DNA of 64,000 nucleotides from Bacteroides luti (GCF_900128905.1 NZ_FQTV01000003.1:186001-250000), one strand, 5' to 3'; shown: positions 26,609 through 36,901, counted from the first letter of the stretch. Notes: generated by a model from the sequence alone, not told the origin. A program made the numbers and translations.

Positions 26609-27499
26609 CTAAACAACAATCTTTGTCTTTCTGTAGTTATCTCTGAACTCTTTTGGCGAGCACTCTTTTTTCTTTTTGAATATTCTATTGAAGTTAGAAA
26701 GATTATTGAACCCACATTCGTAACAAATTTCAGCAACAGACTTAGTAGAGTCAACAAGCAAACGGGTGGCAAATCCCAAACGGATATCAATAATAAAGTC
26801 TGATAGATTTTTCCCTGTACGAAGTTTAAAGAAACGACTGAAAGAAACAGAAGTCATTCCTACCAAATCGGCTAGTTTCGACAAACGAATTTCTTCTTTA
26901 TAATGATCATTAATATAGTCCTGAACCTTCTGTACCCGGCGGCTATCAGAATGCATTCCTATTTTTGCGAACGATGAACTTGAAAGAGTACGTGCGTCAT
27001 CGCAAAGAGATAGTTCATATAGAATAGTCATAAACTTAATCACAGCATAAAAACCTTCTTTTTCTGTAGCAAGAGTATCAAGCAGATGATAGACTTTAAG
27101 AATAGCCGACATTGGAAAACATATTCCTTTCTGAGCACGCTCCAACATCTTCCGGATACTATCGAACTGGTTTTTATTAATAAAGCTCTTGAAAAAGAGG
27201 TCTGATGAGAATTGAATAGTAATTTCCCTTATCTCTTCCGACTTACATTCGTGCTGTTCCCAAACATGCTCCAGATCCTTACCTGTAATAAGAACCAAAT
27301 CATATTCGCCAACCACTTCTACAGAATCGCCTACAATACGTCTGACTCCGGTTGCCTTTTCAGTAAAATTAAGTTCAAATTCCTGATGACTATGTATGGG
27401 GTAAGTAAACTCTTTCTTATAACGTTCTGCTATATAGAAACAATCTTTATCAGAAAGAGGTGTTATTTCGTGTATAATGTGATTAGCGTGTGTATTCAT
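26609..27499 (-). CDS. AraC-family transcriptional regulator with cupin sensor
   Basis: 296 residues. The N-terminal about 110 residues form a cupin-like sensor (FTYPIHSHQEFELNF, a typical His-rich ligand pocket, then DLVLITGKDLEHVWE). The C-terminal AraC HTH (about 193-290) has RLSKLADLVGMTSVSFSRFFKLRTGKN and the second helix-turn-helix with AEICYECGFNNLSNFNRIFKKKKECSPKEFR. It is probably a sugar-responsive activator, but its targets are not evident; it is separated by 630 bp from GH89. It has its own promoter overlapped by a perfect dyad. Confidence 0.93.
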   Translation of the reverse strand: MNTHANHIIHEITPLSDKDCFYIAERYKKEFTYPIHSHQEFELNFTEKATGVRRIVGDSVEVVGEYDLVLITGKDLEHVWEQHECKSEEIREITIQFSSDLFFKSFINKNQFDSIRKMLERAQKGICFPMSAILKVYHLLDTLATEKEGFYAVIKFMTILYELSLCDDARTLSSSSFAKIGMHSDSRRVQKVQDYINDHYKEEIRLSKLADLVGMTSVSFSRFFKLRTGKNLSDFIIDIRLGFATRLLVDSTKSVAEICYECGFNNLSNFNRIFKKKKECSPKEFRDNYRKTKIVV

Positions 27500-27514
27500 C
27501 TGGCATTAGTTAAC

Positions 27515-27559
27515 AAAGTATTGTACAGGCAAATATACAATACTTTATCAACAATGCAA
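27515..27559 (-). promoter_or_regulatory. AraC-gene promoter within a perfect 11-bp dyad
   Basis: -7 box TATATTTG (27537-27530) and -33 TTG (27559-27557), 19-bp spacer, on the minus strand. AAAGTATTGTA (27515-27525) and TACAATACTTT (27536-27546) are exact inverted copies separated by 10 bp, so the dyad is centred on the -7 box. A protein bound here would block RNA polymerase; autorepression is the simplest model. Confidence 0.7.
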
Positions 27560-27574
27560 CGCTCTGCAAATAAA

Positions 27575-28831
27575 TTATTTTTTGATAGAGCGAAAATCAG
27601 CACCGGTGGGGTTTTGGAATACCGCCAGATCAAATTCGGATATAACTGCAAGTACATGATCCATTACATCTGCTTGCAATGTTTCATATTCAACCCATAC
27701 TTTTGAGATGGAAAAAAAGTAAAGTTCCATCGGGATTCCTTTTTCTGTTGGTTGCAGATGTCTCACCATAAGATTCATTTCCTGATTAACCGCAGAAAGA
27801 CTTCTTAAGTAACGTTCCAGATATGCACGAAATACACCAAGATTCGTCTGTCTTTGTCCGTTAACCAGTACAGAATCATCAACGCCACATTCCTGATTAT
27901 AGGCTTTTAGTTTTTCTTCTGTTTCTTCAATATAATCCTTCAACAGGGCAATCTTTCGAAATTTTTCCAGCATCTCGGGTGTGCAAAACTTCACACTGTT
28001 CATATCAACATTAATGGAACGTTTTACACGACGTCCTCCTGATTCGTGCATTCCTCTCCAGTTCTGAAAAGAATCACTTACCAATGCATAGGGTGGTATT
28101 GTAGTAATTGTATTATCCCAGTTGCGAACCTTCACCGTGTTTAAGGTAACATCAATAACAACACCATCGGCATTATATTTAGGCATTGAAATCCAGTCGC
28201 CCGGACGAAGCATGTTATTTGCAGATAGTTGAATTCCGGAAACAAACCCCATTATGCTATCCTTGAATACCAACATCAGCACAGCTGCCGAAGCACCCAA
28301 TCCGGCAAGAAGAGAAGCCGGAGATTTATTAAACAACACACTAAAGATCAGTATGCCACCAACAAAAAAGATAATAACCTGCACTGTTTGCAGTAATCCT
28401 TTAAGTGGACGGTCGTGATACTTTTCAATCTGATCATAAACTATATATATTGCAGTACAAAAGGTAATGAAGAAACGCATTACCACTGCAATAATATAAA
28501 TCTGGGTAATCTTTAAAAAGAAACCATATAAAGGAGATCCAGCTGGAAAAGCTATCGGAAATAAAAAGTAGATCAGCACAGGAGCCACCACATGACATAG
28601 TTTTGCCATCACCCTCTCGTCAAAGATAATGTCATCCCATGTTGCTTTTGTTTTCATCACAAGCTTCTTTACGACTTTAAGCAAAACCAGTTTGCAGACA
28701 AAATCAGCAAAAAAAGCTATTAAGATAATAAGACCGAAAATAACCCAATTATCTAAACTATTCGCCTCCTCAGACGAGAGTCCAAGAAGGCGAAGAAGAT
28801 TATTAATTGATTGAGTAATCACATTTTCCAT
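27575..28831 (-). CDS. MscS-family mechanosensitive channel
   Basis: 418 residues, no signal peptide, about five transmembrane helices in the first 190 residues. The pore helix and beta domain are recognisable: SPASLLAGLGASAAVLMLVFKDSIMGFVSGIQLSANNMLRPGDWI, followed by NADGVVIDVTLNTVKVRNWDNTITTIPPYALVSDSFQNW. This matches the YbdG-type branch of small-conductance channels that releases solutes on hypo-osmotic shock. It starts only 5 bp after the citrate synthase stop and is the last gene of the TCA operon, an odd functional partner. Confidence 0.92.
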   Translation of the reverse strand: MENVITQSINNLLRLLGLSSEEANSLDNWVIFGLIILIAFFADFVCKLVLLKVVKKLVMKTKATWDDIIFDERVMAKLCHVVAPVLIYFLFPIAFPAGSPLYGFFLKITQIYIIAVVMRFFITFCTAIYIVYDQIEKYHDRPLKGLLQTVQVIIFFVGGILIFSVLFNKSPASLLAGLGASAAVLMLVFKDSIMGFVSGIQLSANNMLRPGDWISMPKYNADGVVIDVTLNTVKVRNWDNTITTIPPYALVSDSFQNWRGMHESGGRRVKRSINVDMNSVKFCTPEMLEKFRKIALLKDYIEETEEKLKAYNQECGVDDSVLVNGQRQTNLGVFRAYLERYLRSLSAVNQEMNLMVRHLQPTEKGIPMELYFFSISKVWVEYETLQADVMDHVLAVISEFDLAVFQNPTGADFRSIKK

Positions 28832-28836
28832 ATAAA

Positions 28837-30186
28837 CTAAATTCGTTCAGAAATAGGGATATACTCTTGTACCTCAAGCACATTCTTGTAAGCCGGACGA
28901 ATGATACGTTTGCCCTCGAAATTGAGTTCTTCAATACGATGAGCCGACCATCCCACAATACGAGACATGGCAAACAAAGGAGTATATATTTCCTGAGGCA
29001 ATCCAATCATTTCATATACAAATCCGGAATAGAAGTCCACATTACTGCAAACCTTCTTACCACCGGCTCCTTTAAATTTATTGAAACATTCTATAGAACG
29101 TTCTTCCAGCAATTCCAGGAAGTTAAACTCTTCTTCACGTCCTTTTTCTTTTGCCAGTTCACGAGCCATTTCCTTAAGCAATATTGCACGCGGATCTGAA
29201 ATAGTGTAAACAGCATGTCCGATACCGTAAATAAGTCCAGTCTTATTATATGCCTCTTTATTTAAAATGCGATTCAGATATGTATCGATCTCTTTTACAT
29301 TTGTCCAGTCATGAATATGTTCTTTCAGATGATTAAACATATCTACTACCTGAATATTGGCACCACCATGCAAAGGGCCTTTCAGTGAACCGATTCCTGC
29401 AGCAATAGAAGAATAAGTATCTGTACCGGTTGAAGATGTTACCCTTACGGTAAAGGTAGAGTTATTACCACCACCGTGTTCAGCGTGAATAATCAACAAA
29501 AGATCGAGTGTACGTGCTTCCAGGTCAGTATATTCTTTCTTAAGCATATAAAGGAAATTCTCTGCAATTGAAAGTTCCTCTTTCGGGTGACGTATATGTA
29601 ACGACAATCCAAAAGTGGCATGGCGAAGAATATTATATGCATAAGCAATAATTGTAGGGAACTTGGAAATCAGTTCAATACTCTGGCGCATCAGGTTATC
29701 GCGTGAAGTATCATCGGGGTTTGCATCGTAAGTATACATTTCGAGTACGCTACGAGCAAGAATATTCATAATATTATTTCCTTCCAGATCAAGGATGTTC
29801 ATTTTCACCTTTTGCTCCAGAGGCATATTTTCATTGATCAGTTCTCTGAAAGAAGCCAATTCTTCTTTATCAGGCAGACCGCCCGAAAGCAACAGGTAAG
29901 CAACTTCCTCAAAACCAAATCTACGTTCTTGCATAACTGCATGTGCAATATCCTCAACATCCAGTCCACGGTAAAACAATTTTCCTGGAATTGGCTGTAA
30001 TCCACCTCCTGGAATACGTTCGTAACCAACTACATTACCAATTTTGGTAAGTCCTACCAAAACTCCGGTACCATCTTCGTTGCGTAGCCCACGCTTAACG
30101 CCAAACAATGTGAATAACTCATTGTCTATCTTAGCGGTACTCTTAATCGACTCAGACAATTTGTATATGATATATTCCTTTTTCAT
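28837..30186 (-). CDS. gltA: Citrate synthase
   Basis: 449 residues, cytoplasmic. Catalytic landmarks: HAEHGGGNNSTFTVR (the first catalytic His region), YGIGHAVYTISDPRA (second His) and CSNVDFYSGFVYEMIGLP (Asp). It carries an N-terminal extension of about 50 residues compared with the shortest citrate synthases, which is usual in Bacteroidetes. It condenses acetyl-CoA and oxaloacetate and is the third gene of the aconitase - isocitrate dehydrogenase - citrate synthase operon, 14 bp after icd. Confidence 0.96.
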   Translation of the reverse strand: MKKEYIIYKLSESIKSTAKIDNELFTLFGVKRGLRNEDGTGVLVGLTKIGNVVGYERIPGGGLQPIPGKLFYRGLDVEDIAHAVMQERRFGFEEVAYLLLSGGLPDKEELASFRELINENMPLEQKVKMNILDLEGNNIMNILARSVLEMYTYDANPDDTSRDNLMRQSIELISKFPTIIAYAYNILRHATFGLSLHIRHPKEELSIAENFLYMLKKEYTDLEARTLDLLLIIHAEHGGGNNSTFTVRVTSSTGTDTYSSIAAGIGSLKGPLHGGANIQVVDMFNHLKEHIHDWTNVKEIDTYLNRILNKEAYNKTGLIYGIGHAVYTISDPRAILLKEMARELAKEKGREEEFNFLELLEERSIECFNKFKGAGGKKVCSNVDFYSGFVYEMIGLPQEIYTPLFAMSRIVGWSAHRIEELNFEGKRIIRPAYKNVLEVQEYIPISERI

Positions 30187-30200
30187 AAGCGTACATTTAT

Positions 30201-31385
30201 TTATCCTTGAATGATAGAAACAATTAAATCGCGGAATTCAGTTGTTGATAAAGAGACTCCATTCGGCATAAAACGAGCCAGATCGTTGGTAGCTTTACCA
30301 CTTTCAAAAGCCTGTTCCATTGCCGAAGTAATCAGATTAGCAGCTTCGTTCCAACCAAAATATTCGAGCATCATTACTGCCGAAAGCAATAATGAAGATG
30401 GATTTACAATATTCTTACCGGCAATATTAGGAGCTGTTCCATGAGTAGCCTCGAAAACAGCATGTCCGGAATTATAATTGATATTCGCACCCGGTGCAAT
30501 ACCAATTCCTCCAACCATTGCTGCCAACTGATCTGAAATATAATCACCATTCAGATTCAACGTAGCAATAACAGAATATTCCTCCGGAATAAGCAATGTA
30601 TTTTGCAAAAATGCATCTGCAATAACATCTTTAATAACAATTTTGCCTTCACTTAGTTCTTTACCGAATTCACGTTCGGCCAACTCATAACCCCATTTTT
30701 TAAATCCACCTTCAGTGAATTTCATAATGTTACCTTTATGCACAATAGTCACACTAGGCAGGCCATTTGTCAACGCATACTGAATAGCAGCACGAACCAG
30801 GCGTTCGGTTCCTTCTTTAGATACTGGTTTAACTCCGAAAGAAGATGTTTCAGGGAAACGAACTTTCGTTACTCCCATTTCGTCACGAAGAAAACGATAA
30901 AATTTTTCAGCTTCAGGAGTACCTTGTTCCCATTCAATACCGGCATAGATATCTTCTGTATTTTCACGGAAAATATGCATATTTACTTTCTGTGGCTCTT
31001 TTATCGGAGAAACAACTCCACGGAACCAACGAACCGGACGAAGACAAACAAATAAATCGAGTCCTTGTCTTAAAGCCACGTTCAAAGAACGGATACCTCC
31101 ACCAATTGGAGTTGTCAATGGACCTTTAATTCCAACTAGATAATCTTTAAAAGCCTGCATTGTTTCATCTGGCAACCATGAGCCTGTAGCATTGAAAGCT
31201 TTTTCTCCAGCCAGAATTTCCATCCATTCAATCTCTTTCTTTCCCTGATATGCTACCTTTACAGCTGCATTAACAATAGCCTGAGTTGCAGGAGTAATTT
31301 CAGCTCCCACCCCGTCTCCCATAATAAAGGGAACTGTTACACAATCGGGTATAACAAGGCAACCATTTTCTTTCGTTATTTTCAT
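30201..31385 (-). CDS. icd: Isocitrate dehydrogenase
   Basis: 394 residues. Isocitrate-binding and metal motifs are complete: the [15 protein letters not shown] segment, [12 protein letters not shown] and the Asp-rich [25 protein letters not shown] signature. The coenzyme loop reads [12 protein letters not shown], with Asn-Ile where the NADP-dependent E. coli enzyme has Lys344-Tyr345 (TAPKYAG) and NAD-dependent enzymes have Asp-Ile. NAD+ preference is therefore plausible; this is an inference. It lies 33 bp after aconitase and 14 bp before citrate synthase. Confidence 0.95.
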   Translation of the reverse strand: MKITKENGCLVIPDCVTVPFIMGDGVGAEITPATQAIVNAAVKVAYQGKKEIEWMEILAGEKAFNATGSWLPDETMQAFKDYLVGIKGPLTTPIGGGIRSLNVALRQGLDLFVCLRPVRWFRGVVSPIKEPQKVNMHIFRENTEDIYAGIEWEQGTPEAEKFYRFLRDEMGVTKVRFPETSSFGVKPVSKEGTERLVRAAIQYALTNGLPSVTIVHKGNIMKFTEGGFKKWGYELAEREFGKELSEGKIVIKDVIADAFLQNTLLIPEEYSVIATLNLNGDYISDQLAAMVGGIGIAPGANINYNSGHAVFEATHGTAPNIAGKNIVNPSSLLLSAVMMLEYFGWNEAANLITSAMEQAFESGKATNDLARFMPNGVSLSTTEFRDLIVSIIQG

Positions 31386-31418
31386 ACTTATCTACCTATT
31401 TATCTAATTACCTGTAAT

Positions 31419-33662
31419 TTATTTACTATTCAATGCAGATCCGGCACGGAACCAGCCAATCTGTTGTTCATTATAAGTATGCAATACCTCGAAACTTTCC
31501 TGAGTTCCATCTTCGTGCTGCAAGATAGCCATTAATGATCTGCCTGGCGCAAAGGATCCTAATCCTACAATTGAAATCTTATCATGTTCCTGAATGCGGT
31601 TGTAATCATCTTTGTTAGCAAAAGTAAGAGCAAGCATTCCTTGTTTCTTAAGATTAGTTTCATGAATGCGGGCAAAACTCTTTGCCAGAATTACACGAAC
31701 ATTTAAGAAACGTGGTTCCATTGCTGCATGTTCACGAGAAGACCCTTCTCCATAATTTTCTTCTGCAACAACAATCGAAGCAATATCTAATGACTTGTAT
31801 TGTTTTGCAACAGCAGAAACGGCATCATACTCACCAGTCTCGCGGTTATAAACAGAATTTGTTTTTCCATTGAAAGCGTTCACCGCTCCCATCAGCATGT
31901 TATCTGAAATATTTTCCAGATGTCCGCGGAAACGAAGCCATGGACCGGCCATTGAAATATGATCTGTTGTACATTTCCCCTGAGCCTTGATAAGTAAAGG
32001 CATATTCAGTAATTCGTTTCCATCCCAAGCCTGAAAAGGTTGAAGAACCTGCAAGCGGCTGGAAGATGGATCTATATTAATTTCAGTTGAAGCACCCGTT
32101 GGAGCTATATATCCGTTATCACCCTGAACAAAACCTTTTGCAGGAAGATTACTTCCCTGAGGTTCTGCAAGTTTTACTTGTTCACCATCGGCATTAGTCA
32201 GCGTATCTTTCAGCGGATTAAAGCAGAGATCACCGGCAATGGTTAAAGCTACGGTTAATTCGGGAGAAGCAACAAACGCAAATGTATTAGGGTTACCATC
32301 CGCACGCTTAGCAAAGTTACGGTTGAAAGATGTAACAATTGCATTCTTACGTGTTGGATCATCCGTAATTCTCTTCCACTGACCAATACATGGTCCGCAT
32401 GCATTAGCCATTATTGTTCCGCCAACAGATTCGAAAGTATCAATCATTCCATCGCGTAAAGCTGTCTGATATACTCTTTCCGAACCCGGATTTACAATCA
32501 GCGGAGAAGAAACCTTTAAGTTTTGGTCTATAGCCTGACGAGCTACTGAGGCAGCACGGCTGATATCCTGATAAGATGAGTTTGTACAAGAACCAATCAA
32601 GCCAACTTCCATTTTACGTGGATAGTCGTTCGCAATTACTTTTGCTGCGAATTCAGATATCGGACACGCAGCATCCGGAGTAAACGGACCATTAATATAA
32701 GGTTCAAGCGTAGATAAATCTATTTCAATGATACGATCATAATATTTTTCGGGAGCAGCATATACTTCCGGGTCAGCCTGCAAATCAGCAGCAATTGCAT
32801 CTGCCATATCAGCAACTTCGGCACGTTCAGTTGCACGAAGATATTCAGAGATTTGAGCATCATAAGCAAATACTGAAGTAGTGGCACCAACTTCAGCACC
32901 CATATTACATATAGTAGCTTTACCTGTAGCAGAAAGAGATGCAGCACCTTCTCCAAAATATTCAATAATTGCATTGGTTCCACCTTTTACAGTAAGGATA
33001 CCAGCCAACTTTAAAATAACATCTTTAGGAGAAGCCCATCCATTCATTTTTCCGGTTAGCTTCACACCAATCAGTTTAGGCATCTTAAGTTCCCATTCCA
33101 TTCCTGTCATTACATCAACAGCATCTGCTCCGCCTACACCAATAGCAATCATACCCAAGCCACCGGCATTAGGAGTATGAGAATCCGTACCAACCATCAT
33201 TCCACCTGGGAAAGCATAATTTTCCAATACTACCTGATGAATAATTCCGGCACCCGGTTTCCAGAAGCCAATACCATATTTAGAAGAAACATCCCTAAGG
33301 AAATCATATACTTCTTTATTTGTTGAGGTTGCAGTTTCAATATCTATCCCTGCACCTTTATATGCCTGGATTAAATGGTCGCAATGCACAGTAGCAGGTA
33401 CTGCCGATTTAGTTTTTCCTGCATTCATAAACTGCAGCAAAGCCATCTGAGCAGTGGCATCCTGCATAGCAACACGATCTGGGCGGAAGTTTACATAATC
33501 TTCACCACGCTGAAAAGTTGTTGTTTGATTTACATCATATAAATGGGCATAGAGAATTTTTTCAGCTAAAGTCATAGGGTGACCAATATTACTGCGAGAA
33601 GTAGCAACCCTATCTACAAAAGAGGAGTAAAATCTCTTTAGCATTTCAATGTCATGTACCAT
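31419..33662 (-). CDS. acnA: Aconitate hydratase
   Basis: 747 residues, a mitochondrial-type aconitase. The [4Fe-4S] cysteines are visible in [11 protein letters not shown] and [11 protein letters not shown]. The substrate-binding segments [12 protein letters not shown] and [17 protein letters not shown] are intact, and the swivelling domain 4 is complete. It interconverts citrate and isocitrate and leads the operon acnA-icd-gltA-mscS. A promoter with -7 TAACTTTG lies 111 bp upstream and diverges from that of the EamA gene. Confidence 0.96.
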   Translation of the reverse strand: MVHDIEMLKRFYSSFVDRVATSRSNIGHPMTLAEKILYAHLYDVNQTTTFQRGEDYVNFRPDRVAMQDATAQMALLQFMNAGKTKSAVPATVHCDHLIQAYKGAGIDIETATSTNKEVYDFLRDVSSKYGIGFWKPGAGIIHQVVLENYAFPGGMMVGTDSHTPNAGGLGMIAIGVGGADAVDVMTGMEWELKMPKLIGVKLTGKMNGWASPKDVILKLAGILTVKGGTNAIIEYFGEGAASLSATGKATICNMGAEVGATTSVFAYDAQISEYLRATERAEVADMADAIAADLQADPEVYAAPEKYYDRIIEIDLSTLEPYINGPFTPDAACPISEFAAKVIANDYPRKMEVGLIGSCTNSSYQDISRAASVARQAIDQNLKVSSPLIVNPGSERVYQTALRDGMIDTFESVGGTIMANACGPCIGQWKRITDDPTRKNAIVTSFNRNFAKRADGNPNTFAFVASPELTVALTIAGDLCFNPLKDTLTNADGEQVKLAEPQGSNLPAKGFVQGDNGYIAPTGASTEINIDPSSSRLQVLQPFQAWDGNELLNMPLLIKAQGKCTTDHISMAGPWLRFRGHLENISDNMLMGAVNAFNGKTNSVYNRETGEYDAVSAVAKQYKSLDIASIVVAEENYGEGSSREHAAMEPRFLNVRVILAKSFARIHETNLKKQGMLALTFANKDDYNRIQEHDKISIVGLGSFAPGRSLMAILQHEDGTQESFEVLHTYNEQQIGWFRAGSALNSK

Positions 33663-33773
33663 AAGGTTCTTTTTTTGTATGTTAAAAACTAAACATAGAA
33701 TCTTTCTTTTTGTTTTAAAAACCGTATATTATTTCAATTTTATTCGCAAAAAAGCCGTTTTATGTTACAATTG

Positions 33774-33804
33774 CAAAGTTAAAGATTATTTTTTTTAAAA
33801 ACAA
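33774..33804 (-). promoter_or_regulatory. Promoter of the acnA operon
   Basis: Minus-strand -7 TAACTTTG (33781-33774) and -33 TTG (33804-33802) with a 20-bp spacer. It is back to back with the EamA promoter; the two -33 boxes are about 15 bp apart. Confidence 0.7.
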
Positions 33805-33819
33805 TTCAATAATACAATA

Positions 33820-33850
33820 TTGCCATTGCAAATTATAAGAATTAACTTTG
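33820..33850 (+). promoter_or_regulatory. Promoter of the EamA-exonuclease unit
   Basis: -33 TTG at 33820-33822 and -7 TAACTTTG at 33843-33850, 20-bp spacer. The position of the -7 box requires the ATG at 33873 rather than the upstream TTG at 33864 for translation to have a leader of about 15 nt. Confidence 0.7.
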
Positions 33851-33872
33851 CCCGAATATTAATTTGATAAAT

Positions 33873-34838
33873 ATGAATAATGATAAGAATTATAAAGGCC
33901 ATCTTTCCATGTTGGCTGCGAGTATAATCTGGGGACTTAACGCACCTATTGGAAAAGCTGCTTTAGATTTTGGCATTCCGCCTCTGGCTCTCACCACATT
34001 TCGTTTCTTTGGAGCAGCCATTGCATTCTGGTTTATATCGCTCTTTACAAAAAAAGAACGAGTTAAAAATGAAGATTTACTAATGCTTTTCTTTGCAGCT
34101 CTCTTTGGCATTGTGCTTAATCAGGGAACATTTATTTTCGGTCTTTCATTGACCTCTCCTATCGATGCTTCTATAGTTACTACCATGGCTCCTATTGTTA
34201 CTATGATTGTTGCAGCTATTGTACTTAAAGAACCAATTACAGGAAAAAAAGTTCTGGGAGTATTCGTCGGTGCCATTGGAGCATTAATACTAATACTAAC
34301 CAGCCAGGCAGCTTCAGGAGGCAAATCTGGAAACATTGCCGGCGATTTGCTTTGTCTTACTGCCCAACTTAGTTTTGCTATTTACTTAACTGTTTTTAAA
34401 GGCTTAATTGAAAAATACTCATCGGTTACCATTATGAAATGGATGTTTATATATGCATCTATGTGTTTCATTCCATTCTCTTATGATAATATAGCTTCCA
34501 TTAATTTTGCAGCTGTGCCTTTAAAGGTATTCGGAGAGATTTCTTTTGTAGTTTTTGCAGCAACTTTTCTTGCCTATCTTTTGGTAATGACCGGACAAAA
34601 GACATTACGCCCTACTATTGTTAGCATGTACAATTATGTTCAGCCTATTGTCGCATCATTTGTTGCCGTAAGTATAGGAATGGATTCTTTTGGATGGCCA
34701 AAAACTGTAGCAATTGCATTTGTTTTCACAGGAGTATTCATTGTAACTCAAAGTAAATCTAAAGCACAGCTTGAGGCAGAATTAGTATATCAGGAGGTAG
34801 ACACGCAACAAAAGGATAATGAGGAAAAGGAGGATTAA
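33873..34838 (+). CDS. EamA-family (DMT) transporter
   Basis: 321 residues from ATG 33873; an in-frame TTG at 33864 is too close to the promoter to be preferred. Ten hydrophobic segments in two EamA repeats (about 12-145 and 157-295). The first repeat begins AASIIWGLNAPIGKAAL, and PIDASIVTTMAPIVTMIVAAIVLKE is the typical end of that repeat. Probably a small-metabolite exporter in the inner membrane; substrate unknown. The C-terminus is a charged cytoplasmic tail (KDNEEKED). The exonuclease follows after 6 bp. Confidence 0.9.
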   Translation: MNNDKNYKGHLSMLAASIIWGLNAPIGKAALDFGIPPLALTTFRFFGAAIAFWFISLFTKKERVKNEDLLMLFFAALFGIVLNQGTFIFGLSLTSPIDASIVTTMAPIVTMIVAAIVLKEPITGKKVLGVFVGAIGALILILTSQAASGGKSGNIAGDLLCLTAQLSFAIYLTVFKGLIEKYSSVTIMKWMFIYASMCFIPFSYDNIASINFAAVPLKVFGEISFVVFAATFLAYLLVMTGQKTLRPTIVSMYNYVQPIVASFVAVSIGMDSFGWPKTVAIAFVFTGVFIVTQSKSKAQLEAELVYQEVDTQQKDNEEKED

Positions 34839-34844
34839 AGAACT

Positions 34845-35393
34845 ATGGAAAAATTTGCAGCAATCGATTTTGAAACAGCCAACGGGCAACGCACCAGTGT
34901 ATGTAGTGTAGGAGTTATCATTGTAGAGAATGGTGAAATAACCAACCGTTTTCATAGCCTGATTCGTCCACGCCCCAATTTTTATACTTACTGGACTACA
35001 CAAGTTCACGGAATGGTATTTGACGACACTAAAAATGCGCCGGATTTTCCAGACGTATGGAGCCAAATAGGTCCAGAAGTTAGCGGATTACCTTTGGTTG
35101 CTCACAATAGTCCTTTCGATGAAGGCTGTTTAAAAGCCGTATTCAATCTGTATGGTCTTTCCTATCCGGATTATAAATTCTACTGTACTTGCCGTTTATC
35201 CCGCAAAATGCACAAAGGATTGGTAAATCATCAATTACATACAGTATCTGAACATTGCGGATACGATTTAAAACAACATCACCATGCACTGGCCGATGCA
35301 GAAGCCTGTGCGGCAATAGCTTTAAATATGTTCCAGAAAACTCAAACTAATAGTTTTGAGGAGCTCTCTGCATTTGTGAAACAGAACTATTGA
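34845..35393 (+). CDS. DnaQ-like 3'-5' exonuclease
   Basis: 182 residues, a stand-alone DEDDh exonuclease. Exo I is FAAIDFETANG (Asp and Glu), Exo II is LVAHNSPFDEGCL and Exo III is HHALADAEACA with the catalytic His and Asp. It resembles the epsilon subunit of DNA polymerase III without its C-terminal polymerase-binding part, so it may act in DNA repair or RNA trimming. It begins 6 bp after the transporter and has SD-like AGGA upstream. Confidence 0.9.
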   Translation: MEKFAAIDFETANGQRTSVCSVGVIIVENGEITNRFHSLIRPRPNFYTYWTTQVHGMVFDDTKNAPDFPDVWSQIGPEVSGLPLVAHNSPFDEGCLKAVFNLYGLSYPDYKFYCTCRLSRKMHKGLVNHQLHTVSEHCGYDLKQHHHALADAEACAAIALNMFQKTQTNSFEELSAFVKQNY

Positions 35394-35463
35394 AAGAAAT
35401 TTTTTCTAACAATAAAAAAGTAAATAAAAAGAAAAAACACTTGCTAGTATTAGATTATATCCA

Positions 35464-35471
35464 TATTTTTG
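35464..35471 (+). promoter_or_regulatory. -7 box for the 35,493 orphan
   Basis: TATTTTTG matches TAnnTTTG and lies 21 bp before the ATG at 35493. It suggests the orphan gene is transcribed separately from the exonuclease. Confidence 0.5.
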
Positions 35472-35492
35472 GAAGTAATTTAATAATAACAA

Positions 35493-36059
35493 ATGAAGAA
35501 GATGCTTTTAATCCTCTCTTATATTATTCTATCAAATAATTCTTTATTTGGGCAGGATCAAATATATAAAGCTATCAGTGATTCTGAATTTAAATTATAC
35601 AGAGATATTGTTTCTACTCTGAAAGATACATCTTTTATAGTTTATCCTCTGATCGAAAAACATATTAGTTCATCCATGCTTGATATTCCTGAATTAATTC
35701 AGAAATATGGGTTCAACAGAGAGCAATTCAGGAAATCAGCTATTGATGATGTCTTTATAATTAAAAACAATAGCAGTTTCAATGCCATTAATCCCGACTC
35801 AATAGATAGTTATCAAAATTATAAAGAGGCGAATGATACATTAATTTTTGAACCATTTCTTTACGCAATAAAAAAACACTACCACAAAAGTGCCGTTTGC
35901 TATTTCAATAAGCTCTTATTATCAAAAAATAAAAAATTTGCGATAGCAGAGTATTTTATTTCTTGCGGAAATTTATGCGGATATGGAGCTACAGTTTTGA
36001 TGAAAAAGAAAAAAGATAAATGGATAATAATTAAATATCTAACACACAGTATAAGTTAA
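35493..36059 (+). CDS. Secreted hypothetical protein
   Basis: 188 residues with a signal peptide (about 1-20, ending NSLFG before QDQIYK). The mature protein is alpha/beta, rich in Lys and Ile, with no motif I recognise; the end has CGNLCGYGATVLMKKKKDKWIIIKYL, which looks like the last two beta-strands of a small secreted fold. Codon use is very AT-rich compared with the metabolic genes nearby. Function unknown. Confidence 0.7.
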   Translation: MKKMLLILSYIILSNNSLFGQDQIYKAISDSEFKLYRDIVSTLKDTSFIVYPLIEKHISSSMLDIPELIQKYGFNREQFRKSAIDDVFIIKNNSSFNAINPDSIDSYQNYKEANDTLIFEPFLYAIKKHYHKSAVCYFNKLLLSKNKKFAIAEYFISCGNLCGYGATVLMKKKKDKWIIIKYLTHSIS

Positions 36060-36140
36060 TCTATCGGTTTTAATACAAAAAATGCGGTTTATTAAATTAA
36101 TCACCCAAAAAGATATTGATAATTAATCTCAAAACATAAA

Positions 36141-36791
36141 ATGATATTAATCGGGATATTTCTATTAATAGGGATTCTGCTTTTCTTAGGAAATAAAGCA
36201 CAGAAAAAATACTATTATAACACTCTAACTTTAATAATATTGATAATGGCTATTATCCAAGCACCATTATTTTATTACTATACGTCAGGAATGTTAGCCA
36301 TTTTTCAAGTGATACCATATTTATCAATTGGAGTTGGACTATCCATATACTTATTATTGCCTTTCTACAAAAAGACTGACCAATTAAAAACTAAGTTCCA
36401 TAAGTTTGGACTTACTACCGCCATCACTTTAGGTCTTATTTCTTTATTATTTGGTTCAAGTATCGTAGAAAAACTAGATTGGGTAATGAGACGTAAAACC
36501 AGAGACACAATCGTTACAAACATCAAGCATGAAATACAAAATAGAAAGACTTTAAATTCTTATAATATAGAGAAATGGAATTTTCCACCTATTTCCAATG
36601 GAAGAAAAGAGATAGATATTTCAAAAGGAGAAAAAGGAGAACTAACAATTATTTTTTATATTGATCAAGGTTTTATTGATCATTTTTCTGCATTTGTTTA
36701 CACTAATGATTCTAATGAACTGAAAGGATTCTATACCTTTGGTGCAAGCGTTAAACAACTTGATTGTAATTGGTATAGAGTATCGCAATAG
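36141..36791 (+). CDS. Membrane hypothetical protein
   Basis: 216 residues: four predicted transmembrane helices (about 2-17, 27-48, 53-75 and 89-110) followed by a soluble domain of about 100 residues with a beta-rich end (GELTIIFYIDQGF). No motif recognised. It lies 81 bp after the secreted orphan and is similarly AT-rich. The pair may form one small unit; function unknown. Confidence 0.7.
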   Translation: MILIGIFLLIGILLFLGNKAQKKYYYNTLTLIILIMAIIQAPLFYYYTSGMLAIFQVIPYLSIGVGLSIYLLLPFYKKTDQLKTKFHKFGLTTAITLGLISLLFGSSIVEKLDWVMRRKTRDTIVTNIKHEIQNRKTLNSYNIEKWNFPPISNGRKEIDISKGEKGELTIIFYIDQGFIDHFSAFVYTNDSNELKGFYTFGASVKQLDCNWYRVSQ

Positions 36792-36893
36792 AAATTTATA
36801 ATAAAATGATAGCGTTGGAAAAAGCATAGTAGAATTTTAAGATCCAAAACCTAGCAAAGAATATAGAAGTTTTTTACGCACTAGAAAAATTGA

Positions 36894-36901
36894 TAACTTT
36901 G
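36894..36901 (+). promoter_or_regulatory. -7 box of the lipoprotein at 36,945
   Basis: TAACTTTG matches TAnnTTTG 43 bp before the ATG. No convincing -33 partner. Confidence 0.5.
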
